Assembly (NCBI RefSeq): GCF_000427465.1
Contig: NZ_ATYB01000008.1
Span: 1-64,000, forward strand
Length of the DNA: 64,000 nt
Direction of reading: 5' to 3'
Source of the DNA: Sinorhizobium arboris LMG 14919
GTDB lineage: Bacteria > Pseudomonadota > Alphaproteobacteria > Rhizobiales > Rhizobiaceae
Numbering within the stretch: position 1 is the first letter of the stretch; each line of letters starts with the position of its first letter. Below the pieces are notes generated by a model. It did no database searches, was not told the DNA's origin, and saw nothing but the letters and a program-made list of their open reading frames with translations. Below, piece after piece: positions 43,115 to 52,072 of the stretch. Both the position numbers and the translations under genes were made by a program.

Positions 43115-43181
43115 CCAGTTCGCAATTATGGTGGCTACAGTTCGCGAACCGCGGGTGCGAGTTCGCACTTATGTGGTGACA
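43115..43181 (-). repeat. right end of the element: terminal repeat plus internal boxes
   Basis: The terminal copy is CGAGTTCGCACTTATGTGG followed by TGACA, at 43158-43181. A variant copy CCAGTTCGCAATTATGGTGG is at 43115-43134, and a half-copy CAGTTCGCGAAC at 43138-43149. They are inverted relative to the left-end boxes. Confidence 0.7.
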
Positions 43182-43195
43182 AAGAATGGCAGAAT

Positions 43196-43272
43196 TGGCG
43201 CACCCGACAGGATTCGAACCTGTGACCTTTGGAATCGGAATCCAACACTCTATCCAGCTGAGCTACGGGTGC
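43196..43272 (-). tRNA. tRNA-Arg (anticodon CCG)
   Basis: Read on the minus strand, the 77-nt sequence starts GCACCCGTAGCTCAGC, pairs its 7-bp acceptor stem with CGGGTGC before an encoded GCCA end, has the T-loop GGTTCGAATCC, and an anticodon stem TTGGA/TCCAA closing the loop TTCCGAT. The anticodon CCG reads the Arg codon CGG. The gene is intact although the mobile element ends 14 bp from its 3' end. Confidence 0.95.
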
Positions 43273-43426
43273 ATCCGTTGGCGGCAGGGCCGCCGAAGCA
43301 GGCTGTGAGCGGTTCTTAGCCTAGCTTGCGCGCCGCTTCAATGGTCAATTGCAGGAGATTAAGGGGAAACTCGTTTTCGCCGGCTGGTCTGGGGACGCCG
43401 CGCATCGGTTGCGGCGTTCCCAGGGC

Positions 43427-43459
43427 AAAAGAAAATGCCGCATCTCGGGGGATGCGGCA
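43427..43459 (-). terminator. intrinsic terminator of the xylose-type ABC operon
   Basis: On the minus strand an 8-bp stem TGCCGCAT/ATGCGGCA (extended by one more pair) is followed by TTTTCTTTT. It lies 37 bp after the ATPase stop. A second inverted repeat (GGGGACGCCGC / GCGGCGTTCCC) lies just beyond it at about 43391-43421. Confidence 0.75.
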
Positions 43460-43495
43460 TGAAATCGTGTCTTCGAATCGATCAGGTCTCGCGCC

Positions 43496-44281
<786 letters not shown>

Positions 44282-44295
44282 GTTCGAACTCCTGA

Positions 44296-45687
44296 TTATT
44301 TTGCGCGGGCGCGGTAGACGGTGTCGAGCCAGACGGCGGTGACGAGCACGACGCCGACGACGATCCGCTGGAAGGGCGTATCGATCCCCAGAAGGACCAT
44401 GCCCGACTGGAGGGATTGCATGACGAGCGCGCCGATCATCGCGCCGGCAATGGTGCCGACGCCGCCGGCGAGCGAGGTCCCGCCGATGACTGCGGCAGCG
44501 ATCGTGTAGAGCTCGTCGAGTTCGCCCTGGGCATTGGTCGCCGCGTTGAGGCGCGCCGTCGAGATGGCCGCCGCGATGGCGCAGAGCACGCCCATCAGCG
44601 TGAAGATCTTGACGGTGACCCAGCGGGTCTTGATACCGGCGAGCTCGGCCGCTTCCGGGTTGCCGCCCAGCGCGAAGACGTAGCGGCCGAAGCGAAGGCG
44701 GGTGGCGATGAAGGTCATGACGATGCCGACGACGATCGCGACCAGGACGGGAATGGCGATGCCGTGCGAGATCTGCAGGCCGCCGTCCGGCCAGGCGATG
44801 CCGTTGGCATCGGCGTATCTGCGAGCGATATTGACCGGCCAGTAATAGTGGTTGGCGACGGCGACCGCGCCGAGCACCAGAGCGCAGCCGAGGATAGAAA
44901 GGAAATACTCGGCCCAGACGGGGCGCAGCGGGAAGCCGAAGCGCTTGCGCTGCTTGCGCGAATTGAGAATGGCGCCGACGATGGCGATACAGGCGAGAAA
45001 GCCGACGATCCAGCTCGCCGTTGCGCCGATCGAGCCCTCGGTGCCGCCGCCCATGAGACGGAAGGTGGCGTCCATCGGCGCAACCGTCTGGCCGCTCGTC
45101 ACGAACCAGGTTGCGCCGCGCCAGACCAGCAGGCCGCCAAGCGTCACGATGAAGGCGGGAACGTTGAGGAAGGCGATGATCGACCCGTGCAGCGCGCCGA
45201 TGGCGCCGCCGACCGCGATGCCGCAGGCAAGGGTGATCGCCCAGATGGCGCCATGGCCGAGCCCGAGATATTGCGGCAGGACCTGCGCCTGCAGGACGCC
45301 CATGATCATGCCGCAGAAGCCGAGCACGGAGCCGACCGAGAGATCTATGTTGCGGGTCACGATGACCAGCACCATGCCCGTCGCCATGACGGCGACGGAT
45401 GAGGTCTGGACGGTCAGGTTCCACAGGTTGCGCGGTCTCAGGAACAGGCCGTCGAACAATCCGCCGGTCATCACCTGGAATCCGAGCCATATGATGACCA
45501 GCGCGCCGACCATGCCGAGCAGCCGGGTATCAATTTCGGTAGCACGGAAGAAGCGTTTCACCGGGTTTTCGTCCGTCATGCGGGCGCGCCCGGATTGCGT
45601 GCCCGGTGTCTGATCGGCCCGCGTCTGGTCGGCCCGTGTCTGGTCGGCCCGTGTCTGGTCGGCTTGTGTGATGTCGGCCATGGACAT
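44296..45687 (-). CDS. xylH: sugar ABC transporter permease (XylH-like)
   Basis: 463 residues from the ATG at 45687, with a GGGGA Shine-Dalgarno. A hydrophilic N-terminus contains four tandem copies of ADQT(R), then the membrane domain with about ten to twelve helices. The family signature is [18 protein letters not shown] and the ATPase-contact loop is [16 protein letters not shown]. Length and a large loop in the middle ([14 protein letters not shown]) agree with XylH rather than the shorter RbsC. It works with the binding protein upstream and the ATPase downstream. The ATG two codons later is an alternative start. Confidence 0.85.
   Translation of the reverse strand: MSMADITQADQTRADQTRADQTRADQTPGTQSGRARMTDENPVKRFFRATEIDTRLLGMVGALVIIWLGFQVMTGGLFDGLFLRPRNLWNLTVQTSSVAVMATGMVLVIVTRNIDLSVGSVLGFCGMIMGVLQAQVLPQYLGLGHGAIWAITLACGIAVGGAIGALHGSIIAFLNVPAFIVTLGGLLVWRGATWFVTSGQTVAPMDATFRLMGGGTEGSIGATASWIVGFLACIAIVGAILNSRKQRKRFGFPLRPVWAEYFLSILGCALVLGAVAVANHYYWPVNIARRYADANGIAWPDGGLQISHGIAIPVLVAIVVGIVMTFIATRLRFGRYVFALGGNPEAAELAGIKTRWVTVKIFTLMGVLCAIAAAISTARLNAATNAQGELDELYTIAAAVIGGTSLAGGVGTIAGAMIGALVMQSLQSGMVLLGIDTPFQRIVVGVVLVTAVWLDTVYRARAK
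45607..45663 (-). repeat. 15-bp tandem repeat encoding ADQTR
   Basis: Three full units and a partial fourth of 15 bp encode [19 protein letters not shown] near the permease N-terminus. The units differ by few bases. Because the period is a multiple of three, copy-number change would keep the frame. Confidence 0.8.
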
Positions 45688-45807
45688 GCCATCCCCCACT
45701 TGTCTGTCGATGTCGTTCGGATCCGCTTCGCACCTTGCAAGAGCGCCGCAACGGGAGTGCGTTGCGGCGCTCATGAAGACTAGAGATCGGCCCCGTCGTT
45801 TTGCGGT

Positions 45808-46845
45808 TTACTTGCAGGCAGCGACGTCGTCCTTCGCGCCCTGGCAAGCTTCTTCCTTGGAAATCCAGCCGGCGTCGATGACGACGTTCAGATTGTCCTT
45901 GGTGATCGCCAGCGGCGCGAGGAAGACGGACTTCATGGCAACGCCCTTCGGTCCGCCGTTGAAGGTCTCTACGCCTTCGATCTCGTCCATGGTTTTGCCG
46001 CCGGCAAGCGCCGCGGCGATTTCGGCCGCCTTCTTGCCGAGCTCACGGGAGTCCTTCCAGACCGAAACCGTCTGCGTGCCGAGCGCCACCCGGTTCAGCG
46101 CCGCCTTGTCGGCATCCTGGCCGGAAACCGGAACCGAGCCGGCAAGGCCCTGCGCGTCGAGTGCCGCGATGGCGCCGCCAGCGGTGCCGTCGTTGGAGGC
46201 TACGACCGCATCGACCTTGTTGTCGTTGGCGGTCAGGAATTGCTCCATGTTCTTCTGGGCGTTTTCCGGCTTCCAGCCATCGGTATAGGCTTCGCCGACA
46301 TTCTTGACCTTGCCCGCGTCCATCGCTTCCTTCAGGACTTCCAGCTGCCCGGAGAAGAGGAAATCGGCGTTCGGATCGGCGGAGGAGCCCTTGATGAAGA
46401 CGAAGTTGCCCTCCGGCTTCTGCTTGAATACCTCGCGCGCCTGAAGGCGGCCGACTTCCTTGTTGTCGAAGGTGATGTAGAAGGCGTCGGGGTTTTCGAT
46501 CAGGCGATCATAGCCGACGACCGGAATTCCCTCCGCGGCCGCCTTCTCGATCGCCGGGCCGATCGCATCGGAGTCCTGCGCAAGGACGATCAGCGCGTTG
46601 GCGCCCTGGGCGATCAGCGACTCGATGTCGGTGAGCTGCTTGGCGGCGGAAGACTGCGCGTCGGCCGAGATGTACTTGTCGCCCGAAGCCTCGAGCGCAG
46701 CCTTGATGGCAGCCTCGTCGGTCTTCCAGCGCTCTTCCTGGAAATTGGACCAGGAAACGCCGATGACCAGATCCTTGGCGATCGCCGCAGAATGCATGGA
46801 CGCGATGATGGCGGCTCCCGCCATCAGCTTCAAAATGGATTTCAT
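45808..46845 (-). CDS. xylF: D-xylose-type ABC transporter binding protein
   Basis: 345 residues from the ATG at 46845, where a signal peptide begins ([20 protein letters not shown], cleavage near AIAKD). The mature start [20 protein letters not shown], the YDRLIEN segment, [19 protein letters not shown] and [16 protein letters not shown] match XylF-type pentose-binding proteins. It delivers the sugar to the permease encoded next. It is the first gene of the operon, behind a 21-bp palindrome and divergent from a ROK regulator. Confidence 0.88.
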   Translation of the reverse strand: MKSILKLMAGAAIIASMHSAAIAKDLVIGVSWSNFQEERWKTDEAAIKAALEASGDKYISADAQSSAAKQLTDIESLIAQGANALIVLAQDSDAIGPAIEKAAAEGIPVVGYDRLIENPDAFYITFDNKEVGRLQAREVFKQKPEGNFVFIKGSSADPNADFLFSGQLEVLKEAMDAGKVKNVGEAYTDGWKPENAQKNMEQFLTANDNKVDAVVASNDGTAGGAIAALDAQGLAGSVPVSGQDADKAALNRVALGTQTVSVWKDSRELGKKAAEIAAALAGGKTMDEIEGVETFNGGPKGVAMKSVFLAPLAITKDNLNVVIDAGWISKEEACQGAKDDVAACK

Positions 46846-46948
46846 CCTATCCTCCCAAATGGCCCTGCTGCGCGCACGAACCTCCCGCACGCATCCCCAA
46901 CAGGCCTGAAGTCCTGCCGCAAATATCTCCGGCACTTCGTCCGGCGTT

Positions 46949-46969
46949 TTTTCTCGACAGTCGAGAAAA
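46949..46969. promoter_or_regulatory. 21-bp perfect palindrome, candidate ROK-regulator operator
   Basis: TTTTCTCGAC and its exact complement flank a single central A. It lies 103 bp upstream of the xylF start and 260 bp from the divergent regulator start. ROK repressors bind such dyads, so control of the transporter operon by the neighbouring regulator is likely. Confidence 0.6.
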
Positions 46970-47228
46970 TAAATGTCAGAGTTTCTCCAAGCTGTCAACA
47001 AGGCCTCTGAAGCGTGTGGACGATTGCTGCAGCATCTTGAAATCGCTACGGAAATGATGAATGCGCCTTGTCTTGTCGGCCGCCAGATGCTTTGGGAGGG
47101 GCATGACCTCGAGGGACCCGCGATTGCTCCTGCATGGCTTTTTTGATCGGACAAGACATGCAGCAACTTACTGAATCGGAGCGCGCTCTGCGCGCCCTGC
47201 CAGACGCGCGGCGGTGTAAGAGTATACG

Positions 47229-48440
47229 ATGCTGACCAAGTCGAGCACCGAGCTTGTGCGTCAGCAGAACAGCACCCTCGTTCTCTCGGCGCTGCGCCGT
47301 AAAGGCTCGCTCTCCCACACGGAGATTGCAGCACAGACGGGGCTTGCCTCGGCGACGATCTCCGTCATCACGGCCGAGCTCGAGCGATCGGGGGTGATCG
47401 TCAAGACCGAGCAGCACGTCCAGGGCGGCCGCGGACGGCCGCGGGTTCTCTTCGAGCCGAGACGCGGCTGCGGCTACGTGATCGTCGTGCGCATTTCCTC
47501 CGACGTCGTGCAATACTCGCTTGCAGATTACGGTGGCATCCTGCTCGACCGTTTCGAAGATGCGCGCAGCCCCGATCTCCGCGGCACCGCTGCTTTCGGG
47601 CAGGTCCTGGCAGCGGCGCTCGAACGCCTGCTGGGCCGCTCGAGCATTTCCAAGGACGACGTGCTTGCCATTTCCATCAGCAGCAAGGGACTGGTGGCCG
47701 CCGACGGCGCACGGCTCATCTGGTCGCCGGTCTTCGGCAGCGAACAGCTCGACTTCGTGGAACTGCTCCGGCCCGATTGGCGCGCAAGGATCATGCTCAG
47801 CAACGAGTCGCTGCTTGTCGCGCATGCGCTGGCTGTAAAAGAAGAGGAGAGCGAGGGCGGGTTCCGGGCGCTCGCCGCCGTTTCGCTCGGCCACAGCATC
47901 GGCCTCGGTCTCGCAAGAAGAGCCAGCACCGGCCAGTTCGATGTCACGGCGCCGAATTTCGGTCATATGCTGCATCAGGCGGGCGCGGGGCTTTGCCGGT
48001 GCGGCAGCGACGGCTGCGTCGAGGCGGCAGCCGGCTTCTACGGCATCCTGCGCACCGCCTTCGAGGTGCCCTCCGATACGATACCGGCGAAGTTCGTGCC
48101 GCTGTCGGAGATGGACAAGATTGCCGCGAGCGCGCGGCAGGGGAATCGGATGGCCGGCTATGCCTTCCGCCAGGCCGGCGTGGCGCTCGGCAACGGTATT
48201 TCGCGGATGCTCAGCCTCTATGAACCGATGCCGATCTACGTGACGGGGCCGGGCACGCGCTATTTCGAGCTTCTGCAGAAGGGGCTGGAGGAGGGCATGG
48301 CGCATTCGCTGCAGGTTCGCCTGCAGGGCATGCCGCAGATAAGGGTGGTGATGGACGAGCAGCGGCTCGTTTTTGACGGCCATCTCGATCGGGCGCTCGG
48401 CGCGATCGACGGCGATATTGGAGCCGCCGGCCATCGCTGA
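47229..48440 (+). CDS. xylR: ROK family transcriptional regulator
   Basis: 403 residues. An N-terminal winged helix-turn-helix ([20 protein letters not shown]) is followed by the ROK sugar-kinase-like domain. The zinc motif [11 protein letters not shown] is complete; the kinase phosphate-binding loop is poorly preserved, as expected for regulators. It stands divergent from the xylose-type transporter operon and is probably its repressor, released by the sugar. The symbol is by analogy with rhizobial xylose regulators; a different sugar remains possible. Confidence 0.82.
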   Translation: MLTKSSTELVRQQNSTLVLSALRRKGSLSHTEIAAQTGLASATISVITAELERSGVIVKTEQHVQGGRGRPRVLFEPRRGCGYVIVVRISSDVVQYSLADYGGILLDRFEDARSPDLRGTAAFGQVLAAALERLLGRSSISKDDVLAISISSKGLVAADGARLIWSPVFGSEQLDFVELLRPDWRARIMLSNESLLVAHALAVKEEESEGGFRALAAVSLGHSIGLGLARRASTGQFDVTAPNFGHMLHQAGAGLCRCGSDGCVEAAAGFYGILRTAFEVPSDTIPAKFVPLSEMDKIAASARQGNRMAGYAFRQAGVALGNGISRMLSLYEPMPIYVTGPGTRYFELLQKGLEEGMAHSLQVRLQGMPQIRVVMDEQRLVFDGHLDRALGAIDGDIGAAGHR

Positions 48441-48600
48441 GGCGTTTGGCCGCCGGCCAACGCCACGGCGGTGGCTGGCGCAGACGCGAGTACCGAGCAG
48501 TCTCCGAGCGCGGAAGCGCCGCCATCATCGGTGCCGAATCGGATGGAGGCGTGAAGGCCGGGCGTTGCCCGGCCTGTCTCGACAATAGGACAGCAGGTCG

Positions 48601-49593
48601 TCAGGCGACGCTGATCTGGCGCTTTTCCGCAACCGAGCGCACGGCCGCATCGGCGAGCGCGAGTGCGGCAAGGCCGTCCTTGCCCGACGGCGCGATCTCG
48701 GCGCCCTTTTCTATCGCATCGATGAAGCTTTCGATCTCGTTCGCATAGGCTTCCGTATAGCGCGTCATGAAGAAATCGTGCAGCGGCGGGCGCGTGTAAC
48801 CTTCGCCGGTCGCAATCTCGATCGACACGGGGCGCTGATTTTCCGCAGCGACTGCGCCATTCGAGCCGTGAACTTCGATGCGCTGGTCGTAACCATAGGT
48901 GGCGCGGCGCGAGTTCGAGATGATCGCCTGCTTGCCGGACGCGGTCTGAAGGATCACCGACACGCTGTCATAGTCGCCGGCTTCGCCGATCGCCTTGTCG
49001 ACGAGCACGGCTGCGGTCGCGGTGACGGAAACGGGTTCTTCGCCAAGGAGGAAACGGGCCATGTCGAAATCATGGATCGTCATGTCGCGGAAGATCCCGC
49101 CCGAGCGCTTGATGTAGTCGACCGGCGGCGCACCGGGATCGCGCGAGGTGATCGTGACCATCTCGACCTCGCCGATCCGCCCGTCGTCGATCGCCTTGCG
49201 TACCGCCATGAAATGCGGGTCGAAGCGACGGTTGAAGCCGACCATCAGCTTGGCCTTTGTCTCGGACACGACCTTCAGGCAGGCCCTGACGCGTTCGACG
49301 TCGAGATCGATCGGCTTCTCGCAGAAGATCGCCTTGCCGGCACGGGCGAAGCGCTCGATCAGATCGGCATGGGTGTCCGTGGGCGTGCAGATCACGACGG
49401 CGTCGATGTCGTTGGCCCCTTCGATCTCGCCGATCGTGCGGACTTCGCATCCATAGGCGCCGGCGATCGCTTCCGCCGCGGCCGGAAAAGCATCCGCGAC
49501 AGCGACGAGGCGCGCATCGGTATTGCCGCTGACGGCTTTCGCATGAACCTTGCCGATACGCCCGGCGCCCAGAAGACCAAATCTCACTGTCAT
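48601..49593 (-). CDS. idhA: inositol 2-dehydrogenase
   Basis: 330 residues from the ATG at 49593, the size of the rhizobial enzyme. The NAD-binding loop is GLLGAGRIGKVHA, and the catalytic region CEKPIDLDVE with the conserved Lys, then GFNRRFDPHF and GGIFRDMTIHDFDMARFL, are typical of IdhA/IolG in the GFO/IDH/MocA family. It oxidises myo-inositol to scyllo-inosose, the first step of inositol catabolism. A GGAA-N6-TTCC box lies about 130 bp upstream. The other iol genes are not in the window. Confidence 0.88.
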   Translation of the reverse strand: MTVRFGLLGAGRIGKVHAKAVSGNTDARLVAVADAFPAAAEAIAGAYGCEVRTIGEIEGANDIDAVVICTPTDTHADLIERFARAGKAIFCEKPIDLDVERVRACLKVVSETKAKLMVGFNRRFDPHFMAVRKAIDDGRIGEVEMVTITSRDPGAPPVDYIKRSGGIFRDMTIHDFDMARFLLGEEPVSVTATAAVLVDKAIGEAGDYDSVSVILQTASGKQAIISNSRRATYGYDQRIEVHGSNGAVAAENQRPVSIEIATGEGYTRPPLHDFFMTRYTEAYANEIESFIDAIEKGAEIAPSGKDGLAALALADAAVRSVAEKRQISVA

Positions 49594-49720
49594 CACTATC
49601 GTCCTTGAATTCCGGTGCGCGACCGGGTTGGCGCACGATGATTGACGCTCATCGCGCAAAGGCGTCGCGGGGCACCCGCAAGAGAGGAACTGGAATGAAA
49701 CGGCCAATTATTGCATATGC

Positions 49721-49734
49721 GGAATATTTATTCC
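49721..49734. promoter_or_regulatory. GGAA-N6-TTCC box upstream of idhA (candidate IolR site)
   Basis: GGAATATTTATTCC, a perfect dyad with the form GGAA-N6-TTCC, lies 128 bp before the idhA start in an otherwise gene-less 375-bp gap. As I recall, this is the motif reported for the inositol repressor IolR in Sinorhizobium meliloti. The rest of the gap shows no gene. Confidence 0.6.
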
Positions 49735-49968
49735 AATTCGCTTGGCGCCGTCAAGTATCAACGCCGACAGCGGCTGCAGGATTTTATCGCCGGGTCGGTT
49801 ACGAACCGGGGAATATCTGGAGCTGGGGGGCCGCTGCCCATGCGTTCCGGAAAGCGACCAATGATCGGCCGTGGCCGACCGCATCGAACCGAAAAGATGG
49901 ACTTGCTACCTAATTGCAGAAATATGCAGTAGATGGACTTGGCATTAAGTCTACCCAGAGGAATCAGG

Positions 49969-50211
49969 ATGATCAAATTTATCGATCCGGATCACCCCTT
50001 CTATCGTCCCTTGTGGATCCGGCTGCTGATCATCGTGTTCTGCGCGGTTTGGACGGCGGTGGAATTCTACGGCGGGCAGATGATGTGGGGGACGATCTTT
50101 CTCGTGGTGACCGCCTATGCGGGCGCGTCCCTTCTCGTCTTTTACCGGCCGAAGGAGGAGGACCGGAACAAGGGCGAGACGACCGACGGGACGACTGACG
50201 GCACGAAGTGA
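49969..50211 (+). CDS. small inner-membrane protein with two helices
   Basis: 80 residues from the ATG at 49969, with AGAGGAA as Shine-Dalgarno. Two membrane segments are clear (LWIRLLIIVFCAVWTAVEF and MMWGTIFLVVTAYAGASLLV), followed by a short charged tail with repeats of TDGT. Conserved small proteins of this shape occur in Rhizobiaceae; function unknown. Confidence 0.7.
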   Translation: MIKFIDPDHPFYRPLWIRLLIIVFCAVWTAVEFYGGQMMWGTIFLVVTAYAGASLLVFYRPKEEDRNKGETTDGTTDGTK

Positions 50212-50214
50212 CGC

Positions 50215-50661
50215 TTATCTCGCCGTCCTCGGCTTGTCGATCCGCCCCAAAGCCTCGTCGATGAGCATGTTGGCGAGCTTCATGCGCAAGGTCGCATTGA
50301 GCCGCGCTTCGGCTGGCAACCTGTCGGGATGATTCGCGGCGGCGAACCGCCTTCGCTTGGCTGCGAGCGTCAGCGCGGTTTCCGCTTCCCCGAGCGCCAG
50401 TTCCGAGGCGACCTCCGCGAGGCCGGTGCGGTTCAGATAGTCGGGCATAGCAAACGGCTCCGGGGTCTCATCCGCAGTCAGTTCGCAATAGGCTTGCTGC
50501 ACCGTAGTGTGGAATGCCCAAGTTTGGGTCGCGGTTTCGGCAATGAAGCCCGGCGCCGCTGCGATGCCCCTCCATTCATCCCCTGCCTCATCCGACAGCT
50601 CTTCGTCCTGCTCGGCCTTGAGGCGCTCGAGCACCGAGTGGAACACCGACATACCGAACAT
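50215..50661 (-). CDS. J-domain-like protein
   Basis: 148 residues from the ATG at 50661. The last third (ALTLAAKRRRFAAANHPDRLPAEARLNATLRMKLANMLID) has the helix–HPD–helix layout of a J-domain, the part of DnaJ that stimulates DnaK. The HPD tripeptide is intact. The N-terminal ~90 residues are an acidic, unrecognised helical part. The stop is 4 bp from that of the convergent membrane-protein gene. Confidence 0.65.
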   Translation of the reverse strand: MFGMSVFHSVLERLKAEQDEELSDEAGDEWRGIAAAPGFIAETATQTWAFHTTVQQAYCELTADETPEPFAMPDYLNRTGLAEVASELALGEAETALTLAAKRRRFAAANHPDRLPAEARLNATLRMKLANMLIDEALGRIDKPRTAR

Positions 50662-50710
50662 CAAGTCTCTCCGGGCAGGCACTTGGTCTTTAGTTCTGTA
50701 AGGCACTCAA

Positions 50711-50795
50711 TCGTCATCCTCGGGCTTCTCGATCGTCATCCTCGGGCTTCTCAATCGTCATCCTCGGGCTTGACCGGTCAAGCCCGAGGATGACG
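50711..50795. repeat. 22-bp tandem repeat ending in a 40-bp perfect palindrome
   Basis: TCGTCATCCTCGGGCTT occurs at 50711, 50733 and 50755, a strict 22-bp period. The third copy continues into CGTCATCCTCGGGCTTGACC and its exact complement (50756-50795), a perfect 40-nt palindrome. It lies between the convergently oriented J-domain gene upstream region and the gbpR stop, so it could fold as a strong hairpin at the 3' end of gbpR. It resembles palindromic repeats dispersed in rhizobial genomes. Confidence 0.75.
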
Positions 50796-50818
50796 TTTGC
50801 AGAGAAGCTCGGCGTGCA

Positions 50819-51829
50819 TCACACCCTGCTTTGCTTCAGGATCAGGTCGTAGAGCAGCTTTGCGCTCGGGGGAAGGGCCCGGCCTTCGGCGGTGATCAGC
50901 CCATAGGGCTTGATGCGGATCGGAAATTCGGTCGGCAAAATCCGGATCTCGCCGGCTTCGGTGCCGTTGCCCGCGACCAGCTTGGCGACGTCGAGCGCAA
51001 CGGGAGCGATCGCATTGGTGTTGCGAACGATCGACAGCGTCAGGATGATCGACGAGGTGTTGATGACGGTTGCCGGAAGCCGAACGCCGGCGGAACCGAA
51101 ACTGTCCTCGACGGCGCGTCGAAGCAGCGTACCGGGCGGCTGGAAGACCCAGTCATAGCCGGGGAGGTCGTCGGCACTGGCTGACGTCTTGTCGAGCAGC
51201 GGATGGCCCTCCCGGACAATGAGGCAGACGTCCTCGAAACCGATTTCGACCAGGTTGAACAGCCGCGGATTGAGGTCGTCGGGGATTCGCCCAACGATGA
51301 AGTCGTGCCGCGCCGCCAGAAGCTCGCGCGTCAGCACGTTGCTGTTGTCGATCTGCACGTTGATCTCGATGCCGGGATAGGCCGTCGACACCTGCCGGAT
51401 CGCCGGCACCGCGAGATTGAGTGCCGGGCCGGTGACCGAGCCGAGGGAGACCGATCCGCCGCTTCCGGTCTTGAGCTCGTTGATCTCGCGCGCGGCCTCG
51501 CGCAGCTCCAGGAAAATGGTACGGGCCCGGCGCGCCAGGGCCTCGCCGTAGCGGGTCAGGTCGACGCCGCGCGCCACCCGCTCGCAAATCGGCGCCTTAA
51601 CGATCGCCTCGATCTCGGCGAGCATGCGCGAGGCTGCCGGCTGCGAGATGCCGAGCGCATCGGCGGCTGCGCTGATGCGCCGGTGGTCGTCGATCGCTAG
51701 AATGAGCCGCAAGTGGTTGATCTTCAATCCGGAGCGGAAGAGCCCGGTTTCCAGCAGTTCCCCCGTCAGCCCGGCTGCATTCGGCTTGCCATCGAGCATT
51801 CCATTCGGTTCCGTTTTCAAGAGTTTCAA
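50819..51829 (-). CDS. gbpR: LysR-type regulator of the chvE operon
   Basis: 336 residues (an internal ATG ten codons in is an alternative start). The N-terminal helix-turn-helix is NHLRLILAIDDHRRISAAADALGISQPAASRML, here cited in part, followed by the periplasmic-binding-like effector domain. Divergent placement beside chvE and the long N-terminal leader match GbpR, the galactose-binding-protein regulator of Agrobacterium and Sinorhizobium. By family knowledge it controls chvE in response to sugars such as galactose and arabinose. Two palindromes lie in the shared promoter region. Confidence 0.85.
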   Translation of the reverse strand: MKLLKTEPNGMLDGKPNAAGLTGELLETGLFRSGLKINHLRLILAIDDHRRISAAADALGISQPAASRMLAEIEAIVKAPICERVARGVDLTRYGEALARRARTIFLELREAAREINELKTGSGGSVSLGSVTGPALNLAVPAIRQVSTAYPGIEINVQIDNSNVLTRELLAARHDFIVGRIPDDLNPRLFNLVEIGFEDVCLIVREGHPLLDKTSASADDLPGYDWVFQPPGTLLRRAVEDSFGSAGVRLPATVINTSSIILTLSIVRNTNAIAPVALDVAKLVAGNGTEAGEIRILPTEFPIRIKPYGLITAEGRALPPSAKLLYDLILKQSRV

Positions 51830-51835
51830 AAATCA

Positions 51836-51868
51836 CACTCTTTCAGAGTGGTATATCAATTTTGATAT
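51836..51868. promoter_or_regulatory. two adjacent palindromes in the gbpR–chvE promoter region
   Basis: CACTCT-TTC-AGAGTG at 51836-51850 and ATATCAA-TT-TTGATAT at 51853-51868 are perfect dyads separated by 2 bp, 7 bp upstream of the gbpR start. LysR-type regulators bind T-N11-A dyads of this size, so these are candidate GbpR sites, the first perhaps autoregulatory. Confidence 0.5.
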
Positions 51869-52072
51869 GCATGCAAAGCGATATTGTATTTGACAGTTAT
51901 GGCAATTGATTCCAGTTTCCCAGCATATGCGCCAGCGCATGCGGGAGTATGATAAGACGGGGAGGGCTTCCTTCATCTTGAACCACCGCCGGGGGTCACG
52001 CTCCGCGACGGTGGTCGCTGCGCATAGACGGTGGCCCTGTGCCTGCCGGTTCAACACTCAGGGAGAGATCTG

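Larger units (their letters stand above)
28145..43181. mobile_element. 15-kb element with inverted terminal repeats, inserted beside tRNA-Arg
   Basis: The left end reads TGTCGCCACATAAGCGCGGA (28145-28164). The right end, read inward on the other strand from 43181, is TGTCACCACATAAGTGCGAA; 17 of 20 bases agree. Extra copies of the inner box CCATAAGTGCGAACTC lie within 130 bp of the left end and 70 bp of the right end. Termini of TGT…ACA type with several internal transposase boxes are the style of Tn7/Mu/Tn5053-like DDE transposons. The right end is 14 bp beyond the tRNA-Arg 3' end. No transposase, integrase or target-site duplication is visible (flanks CTCTG and AAGAA differ), so it may be non-autonomous or decayed. 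Cargo genes look defence-related. Confidence 0.65.

Noticed and set aside
28145..43181. Integration into the tRNA gene by a tyrosine integrase
   Set aside because: No integrase gene and no duplicated tRNA 3' end at the left boundary; the inverted repeats argue for a transposon-type element instead.
45607..45663. CRISPR-like or regulatory repeat
   Set aside because: The units are in frame inside the permease N-terminus and have no spacers.
50711..50795. Short CRISPR array
   Set aside because: The 22-bp units are tandem with almost no spacer, and the last copy is inverted, so it is a tandem/palindromic repeat.
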